Below are positions 58,490 to 64,000 of a DNA stretch of 64,000 nucleotides, in pieces (position 1 is the first letter of the stretch; each line of letters starts with the position of its first letter). The DNA is taken from positions 154,031-218,030 of the forward strand of contig NZ_KB907079.1 in assembly GCF_000381765.1 (NCBI RefSeq). The letters are read 5' to 3'. Origin of the DNA: [Zimmermannella] faecalis ATCC 13722. GTDB taxonomy: Bacteria > Actinomycetota > Actinomycetes > Actinomycetales > Microbacteriaceae. A program made the translations under genes and the position numbers. The notes beneath the pieces are model-generated. The model was not told the DNA's origin. It did no database searches and saw only the letters and a program-made list of their open reading frames with translations.

Positions 58490-59374
58490 TTACTGGCGTC
58501 GATAGCGTGCTATGTCGACGACCTCCGCCGGCCGTTTTGCGCGCGTCTGCTCCTGTCGCGCGGCAAGCTGCGACTCGTCGGGGTACCCGACCTCCGTGAG
58601 CGTGAGGCCCTTCGCCGCGAGCACCGTGAACCGATTCGAACGCGTGCGCTCCTCAAGAATCTCGGGCACGCGGTCGAGCCCGAGCCTCCCTTGCCCCACC
58701 GCCGCGCACATCCCGACCAGTGAACGCACCATCGAGTGGCAGAACGCGTCGGCGCGAATGTGTGCCCGGTAGACGCCCCGCTCGAGCTCGTCCCAGTGGA
58801 ACTCTTCGAGCGTGCGGATCGTCGTCGCGCCCTCGCGTGGGCGGCAGAAGCCCGCGAAGTCGTGAAGCCCGATCAGGAGCTCTGCCGCCGCGTTCATCCG
58901 TTCGAGGTCGAGCTCGCGGCGCACGACCGTCGTGCGGTGTCGCTCGAGCGGGTTCGGGCGCGACGTCGCGTCGGCGAGCCGGTACTCGTAGCTGCGCCAC
59001 ACCGCCGAAAAGCGGGCGTCGAAGTCGCCGGTCACGTGGCGCGCGCCGGTCACGACGACGTCGCTCTCGGCGCCGAGGATGCCCGCGATGCGGCGCACGA
59101 GCGCGGCCGCGGGGTCGTCGTTGTCGCGGCCGCGAGCAGTGCCGGCCCACACCTCGTCGTCGAGGTCGAGGTGCGCGACCTGCCCCGTCGCGTGGACCCC
59201 CGCATCCGTTCGGCCCGCGACCGTGAGCAGCGGGCCCTGCGGCGGCAGGCTGCGGTAGAGGATGCGCAGGCCCTCCTCGAGCGTGCCCTGCACGGTGCGC
59301 AGCCCGGGTTGCGTGGCCCAGCCGCTGAACGCCGTGCCGTCATAGGCGATGTCAAGGCGTACGCGTACCGTCAT
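58490..59374 (-). CDS. truA: tRNA pseudouridine(38-40) synthase TruA
   Basis: A 294-residue TruA that converts U38-U40 of tRNA anticodons to pseudouridine. The catalytic Asp lies in VAGRTDAGVHATGQVAHLD; DYRLADATSRPNPLERH-like YEYRLADATSRPNPLERH, FAGFCRPREGATTIRTL and FCHSMVRSLVGMCAAVGQG are other family blocks. The ATG at 59374 starts the conserved VRVRLDIAYDGTAFSGWA; an earlier ATG at 59404 gives an extension without similarity. It is the last gene of the rpoA operon but is separated from rplQ by a perfect 58-bp palindrome. Confidence 0.96.
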   Translation of the reverse strand: MTVRVRLDIAYDGTAFSGWATQPGLRTVQGTLEEGLRILYRSLPPQGPLLTVAGRTDAGVHATGQVAHLDLDDEVWAGTARGRDNDDPAAALVRRIAGILGAESDVVVTGARHVTGDFDARFSAVWRSYEYRLADATSRPNPLERHRTTVVRRELDLERMNAAAELLIGLHDFAGFCRPREGATTIRTLEEFHWDELERGVYRAHIRADAFCHSMVRSLVGMCAAVGQGRLGLDRVPEILEERTRSNRFTVLAAKGLTLTEVGYPDESQLAARQEQTRAKRPAEVVDIARYRRQ

Positions 59375-59394
59375 GCATCCATCCTGCCTCATCG

Positions 59395-59452
59395 GCGCAC
59401 GCAAACAGGGCGGGCCCGGGAGATCTCCCGGGCCCGCCCTGTTTGCGTGCGC
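59395..59452. terminator. Perfect 58-bp palindrome between rplQ and truA
   Basis: The two 29-nt halves are exact complements with no loop (centre AGATCT). It lies 6 nt beyond the rplQ stop and 20 nt before truA. It may terminate part of the ribosomal operon transcript; no T-run follows on the minus strand. Confidence 0.85.
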
Positions 59453-59458
59453 GACGAA

Positions 59459-60028
59459 CTACTTGGTCTCGTCGGCGGCCTCGTCGGTCGCCTCGGCCTC
59501 GACGGCCTCGTCAGCGACGTCGGCGTCGACGGTCTCGTCGGTCTCGACCTCGGCGGCAGCCTCAGCGGCCTCCGCCTCGACGGCGGCCTCGGCCTCGACG
59601 TCCTCGGTCACGACGTCGTCTTCGACGACGGGTGCCTCGGTCGCCGGAGCGGCCTTGGTCTTCGGCGTGACGGGCTCGAGCACGAGCTCGATGACCGCCA
59701 TGGGCGCGTTGTCGCCCTTGCGGAAGCCGGTCTTGATGACGCGCGTGTAGCCACCCTGACGGTCGGCAACGAGCGGCGCGATCTCGGTGAAGAGCTCGTG
59801 CACGACACCGCGGTCGGTGATCGTCTCAAGCACCTTGCGACGGTTGTGCAGGTCGCCGCGCTTGGCCTGCGTGATGAGGCGCTCGGCGACGGGCTGGAGG
59901 CGCTTGGCGCGAGTCTCGGTGGTCTGGATGCGCTTGTGCGTGAACAGCTGCGCGGCCATCTGGCCAAGAATCATGCGCTCGTGGGTGGGACCGGCGCCGA
60001 TGCGGGGACCCTTAGTAGGCTTAGGCAT
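59459..60028 (-). CDS. rplQ: 50S ribosomal protein L17 with acidic C-terminal extension
   Basis: A 189-residue L17. The first 120 residues are the conserved protein ([39 protein letters not shown]). After about residue 125 follows an acidic, Ala/Glu/Val/Asp-rich tail of about 60 residues with repeating EAE and TDE units, common in actinobacteria and of unknown role. It lies downstream of rpoA, as usual, with truA next. Confidence 0.97.
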   Translation of the reverse strand: MPKPTKGPRIGAGPTHERMILGQMAAQLFTHKRIQTTETRAKRLQPVAERLITQAKRGDLHNRRKVLETITDRGVVHELFTEIAPLVADRQGGYTRVIKTGFRKGDNAPMAVIELVLEPVTPKTKAAPATEAPVVEDDVVTEDVEAEAAVEAEAAEAAAEVETDETVDADVADEAVEAEATDEAADETK

Positions 60029-60072
60029 TCTCGTGATCTCTTTCTGAAACTTTGTTTCCGCGACTTCGCGGG

Positions 60073-61068
60073 TTAGATGTACTCGCCGCTATCTTCGCCG
60101 GCACCGTAGAAGTGCGTGCCCTCGAAACCGGGAACCGAGTCCTTGAGGCTCAGGCCCATGCTCGACAGCTTGTCGCGAACCTCATCGACCGACTTCTGAC
60201 CGAAGTTGCGGATGTTCATGAGCTGCGTCTCGCTCAGTGCGACGAGCTGCGACACCGTGGTGATGCCCTCGCGCATGAGGCAGTTGTACGAACGCACCGA
60301 CAGGTCGAGGTCGTTGATGCTCATCGAGAGCTCTTCGTTGATGACCTGGTCGACCGGCGCGGGGCCGATCTCGATGCCCTCGGCCTCGACGTTGAGCTCG
60401 CGCGCGAGCCCGAACAGCTCGACCAGCGTACCGCCAGCCGACGCAACCGCGTCACGCGGGGGCATCGACTGCTTGGTCTCGACGTCAACGACGAGACGGT
60501 CGAAGTCGGTGCGCTCGCCGGCACGGGTGGCCTCGACGCGATAGGTGACCTTGAGCACGGGCGAGTAGATCGAGTCGACCGGAATCTGGCCGGCCTCCGA
60601 GTACTCGTTCCGGTTCTGCTGCGCCGAGACGTAGCCGCGGCCGCGCTCGACCGTGAGCTCGAGTTCGAACTTCGCGTCGTCGTTCAGCGTCGCGATCACG
60701 AGGTCGGGGTTGTGAATCTCAACACCGGCCGGAGCCGAAATGTCGGCAGCGGTCACCTCGCCGGCACCCGTCTTACGCAGGTACGCGGTGATCGGCTCGT
60801 CGTGCTCGCTCGAAACAACGAGCTGCTTGATGTTGAGGATGATCTCGGTGACGTCCTCTTTCACGCCCGGAATGGTCGTGAACTCGTGCTGCACGTTGTC
60901 GAGGCGGATGCTCGTGACGGCCGCGCCCGGAATCGAGCTGAGCAGGGTGCGACGAAGCGAGTTGCCGAGCGTGTAGCCGAAGCCGGGCTCGAGCGGCTCG
61001 ATGACGAAGCGCGAACGGTACTCCGAGACGTTTTCCTCGGTGAGGGTGGGGCGCTGTGCAATGAGCAC
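60073..61068 (-). CDS. rpoA: RNA polymerase alpha subunit
   Basis: A 331-residue alpha subunit. The N-terminal assembly domain starts with a GTG and shows [30 protein letters not shown]; the linker and C-terminal domain contain [40 protein letters not shown] and [17 protein letters not shown], the DNA UP-element and activator-binding surface. Length is normal. It lies between rpsK and rplQ; rpsD is not present here, as in other Microbacteriaceae. Confidence 0.99.
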   Translation of the reverse strand: MLIAQRPTLTEENVSEYRSRFVIEPLEPGFGYTLGNSLRRTLLSSIPGAAVTSIRLDNVQHEFTTIPGVKEDVTEIILNIKQLVVSSEHDEPITAYLRKTGAGEVTAADISAPAGVEIHNPDLVIATLNDDAKFELELTVERGRGYVSAQQNRNEYSEAGQIPVDSIYSPVLKVTYRVEATRAGERTDFDRLVVDVETKQSMPPRDAVASAGGTLVELFGLARELNVEAEGIEIGPAPVDQVINEELSMSINDLDLSVRSYNCLMREGITTVSQLVALSETQLMNIRNFGQKSVDEVRDKLSSMGLSLKDSVPGFEGTHFYGAGEDSGEYI

Positions 61069-61186
61069 TGTGTGGTTCCTTTCGGCAAAGCGTCCGCTAT
61101 ATGACGCTTGGCGTGATCGTGAGGAGGTGCCTCACTTCAGGTAGGTAGTTGTGCGAAAGACAGGCAGTGTCCGGCGTGCGCCGGAA

Positions 61187-61219
61187 GGTCGCCCTGCCCT
61201 CGGTTGAGGGAGGGCGACC
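61187..61219 (-). promoter_or_regulatory. Hairpin in the rpsK-rpoA gap
   Basis: GGTCGCCCTGCCCTC pairs with GAGGGAGGGCGACC (61206-61219) with one bulged G and a GGTT loop. It lies within the operon, 7 nt past the rpsK stop, and could act as a partial terminator or processing site. Confidence 0.5.
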
Positions 61220-61226
61220 GGGGGCG

Positions 61227-61625
61227 TTAGACGCGACGGCGCTTCGGCGGGCGGGCGCCGTTGTGCGCCTGCGGGGTGACGTCGGTGATCGAACCGACCT
61301 CGAGGCCCGCGCCCTGCAGCGAACGGATTGCCGTCTCGCGGCCCGAACCCGGACCCTTCACGAAGACGTCAACCTTCTTCATGCCGTGCTCCTGCGCCTG
61401 GCGGGCAGCCGACTCGGCGGCGAGCTGCGCGGCGAAGGGCGTCGACTTGCGCGAGCCCTTGTAGCCGACGGCACCCGACGATGCCCAGCTGATCACGGCG
61501 CCGGTGGTGTCAGTGATCGACACGATGGTGTTGTTGAACGTCGACTTGATGTGCGCCTGGCCGACGGCGACGTTCTTGTTGCTCTTGCGGCGCGGCTTGC
61601 GCGCAGCGCTCTTGGGGGTAGCCAA
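61227..61625 (-). CDS. rpsK: 30S ribosomal protein S11
   Basis: A 132-residue S11. The blocks [37 protein letters not shown] [31 protein letters not shown] and [16 protein letters not shown] at the end identify it. The start is a TTG at 61625, preceded by GGAGAGAA, which is unusual but well supported since the ATG is absent and the [13 protein letters not shown] opening is typical. It follows rpsM. Confidence 0.97.
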   Translation of the reverse strand: MATPKSAARKPRRKSNKNVAVGQAHIKSTFNNTIVSITDTTGAVISWASSGAVGYKGSRKSTPFAAQLAAESAARQAQEHGMKKVDVFVKGPGSGRETAIRSLQGAGLEVGSITDVTPQAHNGARPPKRRRV

Positions 61626-61675
61626 TTCTTCTCTCCTACGAAATTCGGTTCACTCACATCCGCGGTGCGGACGGG

Positions 61676-62050
61676 TTACTTCGCCTTCTTCTTGCCGGCG
61701 ACGGTGCGCTTCGGGCCCTTGCGGGTGCGCGCGTTGGTCTTCGTGCGCTGACCGTGCACGGGGAGGCCACGACGGTGGCGGATACCCTGGTAGCTTCCGA
61801 TTTCGACCTTGCGGCGGATGTCGGCGGCGACCTCACGGCGAAGGTCACCCTCAACCTGGTAGGTGCCTTCGATGTGGTCGCGGAGGGCGACGAGCTGCTC
61901 GTCGCTGAGGTCCTTCACGCGGGTGTTGCCGTCGACGCCGGTGACCTCGAGCGACTTGAGCGCCCGGGTGCGGCCGATGCCGTAAATGTAGGTGAGTGCG
62001 ACCTCGACGCGCTTTTCGCGCGGGAGGTCTACGCCTGCGAGACGTGCCAT
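61676..62050 (-). CDS. rpsM: 30S ribosomal protein S13
   Basis: A 124-residue S13 beginning [20 protein letters not shown] and ending with the basic tail [20 protein letters not shown]. All of the family pattern is present ([20 protein letters not shown] [14 protein letters not shown]). It heads the rpsM-rpsK-rpoA-rplQ section. Confidence 0.98.
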   Translation of the reverse strand: MARLAGVDLPREKRVEVALTYIYGIGRTRALKSLEVTGVDGNTRVKDLSDEQLVALRDHIEGTYQVEGDLRREVAADIRRKVEIGSYQGIRHRRGLPVHGQRTKTNARTRKGPKRTVAGKKKAK

Positions 62051-62219
62051 TGGAGTGTGCTCCTAGATGGTGAGAGGTGTGGTGCAACAGCTGGGCCCCG
62101 GCCTCGTGCCCGGAGGTGTCCCCGACCGCGGTGCGATCGGTTCTCGCCGTTGCGATTGCAATATTGAGTTGTCTTCACCGCCGAAGCGGTGGGATGCGCG
62201 GCGGCTGGACCGCCCGCGA

Positions 62220-62333
62220 CTAGCCCTGGCGCTGCTTGTGACGCGGGTTGTCGCAGATGACCATGACGCGGCCGTGACGACGGATCACACGGCACTTGTC
62301 GCACATCTTCTTTACCGAAGGCTTGACCTTCAT
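62220..62333 (-). CDS. rpmJ: 50S ribosomal protein L36
   Basis: A 37-residue L36 with the zinc-binding cysteines and histidine (CDKC, then ICDNPRH). The sequence [14 protein letters not shown] and [15 protein letters not shown] is typical. It lies between infA and rpsM on the minus strand. Confidence 0.97.
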   Translation of the reverse strand: MKVKPSVKKMCDKCRVIRRHGRVMVICDNPRHKQRQG

Positions 62334-62415
62334 GTCTGTTCTTCTTTCTTCGCTGGCCTCGTGCCGACGCGGAAGTGCGCCGGCCGTTCCTTATCTGGCC
62401 GAGACGAACTGCAGG

Positions 62416-62637
62416 CTACTTGTAGCGGTAGACGATGCGGCCACGCGTGAGGTCGTAGGGGCTGAGCTCTACGATGACTCGGTCTTCGGGGAGGATGCGG
62501 ATGTAGTGCTGCCGCATCTTGCCGGAGATGTGTGCGAGGACCTTGTGTCCATTGGAAAGTTCGACACGGAACATTGCGTTCGGCAATGCTTCGATGACCG
62601 TGCCTTCGATCTCGATGACGCCGTCTTTTTTGGCCAT
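62416..62637 (-). CDS. infA: Translation initiation factor IF-1
   Basis: A 73-residue IF-1, an OB-fold protein that binds the A site of the 30S subunit. The pattern [40 protein letters not shown] and [11 protein letters not shown] is diagnostic. The ATG at 62637 gives the standard length; an open frame to 62679 has no meaning. It is the first gene of the infA-rpmJ-rpsM-rpsK-rpoA-rplQ-truA operon. Confidence 0.98.
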   Translation of the reverse strand: MAKKDGVIEIEGTVIEALPNAMFRVELSNGHKVLAHISGKMRQHYIRILPEDRVIVELSPYDLTRGRIVYRYK

Positions 62638-62736
62638 AGCCTCACTGTCGCTTGCTGTAGTTCGCCGCATGCCAGTCATGCGGAAATCGACTCTGCCGCA
62701 GACATACCGGAAGCAGGCGCGACAAGCCGACTTTCA

Positions 62737-62766
62737 ACTATAGGCTGGCGCTCCGTGGAATCGCAA
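62737..62766 (-). promoter_or_regulatory. infA operon promoter
   Basis: On the minus strand TTGCGA (62761-62766), an 18-nt spacer and TATAGT (62737-62742) form a strong promoter about 100 bp upstream of infA. Confidence 0.7.
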
Positions 62767-62947
62767 GTGGGAGTTCGGACTGTGCATCGAACTCCAGACG
62801 CCCCGAGCGTAGCACTTCGCCGCGCCAGGGCGCGGGAGGCGCGACATACGCGTCGAACACTCGGGCAAACTCGTCGGATTCCATGTCCGAGGCTCGTGGT
62901 GTGTCGAGGTTCCAACGCCTTCTCCCTCACCGCGCCCCGCCCCCGCC

Positions 62948-63002
62948 GACTGACGGCAACTTGCGGCTATTCCAAGCCGAAAGCCGCAAGTTCCCGTCAG
63001 TC
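62948..63002. repeat. Palindromic element, family A copy 2
   Basis: Outer arms GACTGACGG and CCGTCAGTC enclose perfect inner arms CTTGCGGCT (62960-62968) and AGCCGCAAG (62982-62990). Confidence 0.9.
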
Positions 63003-63110
63003 AGCGGAGATCAAACGGATGGGCGCGAGTGGATGGGGGGCGACGCCAGCGAATGTCGCACGGTCACGGTGAGCTGACGATCCAGCGCCTCCACCCCACC
63101 CCTCACCGCC

Positions 63111-63165
63111 GACTGACGGCAACTTGCGACATTTCCAGCGCGAAAGCCGCAAATTCCCGTCAGTC
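63111..63165. repeat. Palindromic element, family A copy 3
   Basis: Outer arms GACTGACGG (63111-63119) and CCGTCAGTC (63157-63165) are intact; the inner stem is reduced to TTGCG with CGCAA. It lies 108 bp before the DUF222 gene. Confidence 0.9.
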
Positions 63166-63272
63166 AGCGGAGATCAGAGGGATGGGCGCGCGGATGCGGC
63201 GACGTCAGGAAATGTCGCAGGGTCGTGGTCGACTACAAGCAAGGCAAACAGGAGCGGAAGGAGGCGACCGAG

Positions 63273-64000
63273 ATGACCAACACGGCACCCGAGTACGGCG
63301 ATGACCTCTCTGACGAGAGCCTGCGCGCGGCGCTCGAACGCTTCCACGCCGACCTGCGCACGCGCGCCGCCGTTGATGCGTCAGACCTCACGACGTACGC
63401 CACGATCTACCGCACCGCGCAGGCCTACACGAAGCGTGACTGCGGGCCGGCGGTCGCCGCAACGAAGCGTGATCAGACGTTCCGGTGGCACCTGCGATCC
63501 GTCGCCGGTGAATTCGCGTGCGACGCGCAACTCACCGACAACTCCCTCATGAACCGCGCGCACAACGCGAACGACCTGTTCACGAAGTTCCCCTACTGGC
63601 ACGACGCGCTCTCCGAAGCTGCGGTGCAGGTCGGGCACGTCAACGCGATGCTCCGACAGCACACGCCCGTAGCGGAGCGGCACTACGAGCGATACGGCAA
63701 GGAAGTCCTCCGGTACGCGAAGACCCACACCGTGCCGCAAACCGAGTCGTTCGCGAAACAACTCGCCGCGAAACTCGCGCGCGAAGACTTCGAACGCGCC
63801 CACAAAGCCGCGTTCGCACAACGACGCGTCCTCGTCGACCAAGACGACTACGGCATGACCTACCTCACCGCGTACCTCCCCGCGGCGACCGCAGCAGCGA
63901 TCCACGAACGACTGTCACGTGACGCGCAGGCGATGGCCGAGGTCGCGAAAGCCGAAGCAGTTGAGCGCCGCGGGGAGGACGGGCTCGAAGCCGACGCCCG
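63273..64000 (+). CDS. DUF222 (13E12-family) protein, 5' part; probably an HNH endonuclease
   Basis: An open frame starting at an ATG with GGAAGGAGG upstream and running off the window after 242 residues. The sequence (DLTTYATIYRTAQAYTKR, VAGEFACDAQLTDNSLMNR, VGHVNAMLRQHTPVAERHYE and LAAYLPAATAAAIHERLSRD-like part) has the helical pattern of DUF222, the N-terminal domain of 13E12 repeat family proteins that commonly end in an HNH endonuclease; that part is outside the window. Codons such as CGA, CAA, AAA and GCA are more frequent than in neighbouring genes, a hint of separate origin. Two palindromic repeats precede it. Function is unknown; a mobile or selfish element is a possibility but not shown. 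Confidence 0.75.
   Translation, partial: MTNTAPEYGDDLSDESLRAALERFHADLRTRAAVDASDLTTYATIYRTAQAYTKRDCGPAVAATKRDQTFRWHLRSVAGEFACDAQLTDNSLMNRAHNANDLFTKFPYWHDALSEAAVQVGHVNAMLRQHTPVAERHYERYGKEVLRYAKTHTVPQTESFAKQLAAKLAREDFERAHKAAFAQRRVLVDQDDYGMTYLTAYLPAATAAAIHERLSRDAQAMAEVAKAEAVERRGEDGLEADA

Larger units (their letters stand above)
62680..63272. other. 593-bp gene-free spacer with two family A palindromes
   Basis: Between infA and the DUF222 gene lies a spacer that contains the infA promoter and two copies of the family A palindrome (62948-63002 and 63111-63165). The sequence after each copy (GCGGAGATCA, GGATGGGCGCG and so on) is also similar, so a unit of about 135-160 bp is duplicated with a period of 163 bp. 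No protein gene is supported. Confidence 0.75.

Noticed and set aside
62051..62219. Additional small ribosomal gene between rpmJ and rpsM
   Set aside because: No frame with ribosomal similarity; only a leader-like region.

Overview
The window is chromosomal DNA from a high-GC Gram-positive actinobacterium, most likely a member of the Microbacteriaceae. The evidence is strongly GC-biased codon use, LATTG-type sortase anchoring, monomeric isocitrate dehydrogenase, a RamB/AceA/AceB arrangement, DtxR-like and Zur-like operators, frequent leaderless promoters of TAnnnT form, and the backbone order pcrA ... guaA-DUF3817-SURF1-guaB3 ... guaB ... groES-tsaD-tsaB-tsaE-alr-acpS-glmS ... coaA ... glmM-rpsI-rplM ... 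truA-rplQ-rpoA-rpsK-rpsM-rpmJ-infA. The genus cannot be fixed from sequence alone. I see no rRNA, tRNA or CRISPR array.

Layout. 1-3.7 kb: tail of a small hypothetical gene, then a MacAB-like export operon (adaptor, ATPase, FtsX permease). 3.9-9.05 kb: pcrA helicase, a glycerophosphodiesterase, a Bax-inhibitor-1-like membrane protein and a DUF3054 protein. 9.3-11 kb: a secreted, sortase-anchored alkaline phosphatase behind a PHO-box-like repeat. 11.1-16 kb: guaA, DUF3817, a toxin-antitoxin pair whose toxin is frameshifted, SURF1 and guaB3. 16-19.4 kb: a frameshifted glpK, then a TetR regulator divergent from a zinc alcohol dehydrogenase. 19.5-26.6 kb: icd, aceB, aceA and the divergent regulator ramB, a compact isocitrate branch-point and glyoxylate-shunt locus. 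26.7-32.1 kb: a Dpp/Opp-type peptide ABC importer. 32.4-33.4 kb: a siderophore-interacting reductase under a DtxR-like box. 33.5-45.4 kb: guaB, rarD, groES with CIRCE, a THUMP-like methyltransferase, DUF4190, a rimI-tsaD fusion, tsaB, tsaE, an unusual 601-residue two-module alanine racemase, acpS and glmS. 45.6-48.9 kb: mannitol dehydrogenase and mannitol PTS. 49-53.9 kb: coaA, a Zur-boxed aztD, glmM, rpsI and rplM. 54-58.4 kb: a pyruvate module (poxB, ybdD-like, cstA). 58.5-62.7 kb: truA and the rpoA ribosomal operon. 62.7-64 kb: a repeat-filled spacer and the start of a DUF222/13E12-family gene that runs off the window.

Functional links. Acetate and C2 use (icd, aceA, aceB, ramB), pyruvate uptake and oxidation (cstA, poxB), peptide and mannitol import and glycerol kinase give a flexible carbon-scavenging profile. 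Alanine racemase, GlmS and GlmM feed cell-wall precursors; GuaA and GuaB supply guanine nucleotides; TsaB/TsaD/TsaE make the tRNA t6A modification.

Most interesting signals: the two-module alanine racemase in which the catalytic lysine and the catalytic tyrosine sit in different, complementarily degenerated halves; several families of long, nearly perfect intergenic palindromes present in two or three copies (up to 70 bp perfect); a perfect 58-bp palindrome behind rplQ; the in-frame RimI-TsaD fusion; two frameshifted genes; and short tandem duplications spanning stop codons of guaA, aceA and aztD.
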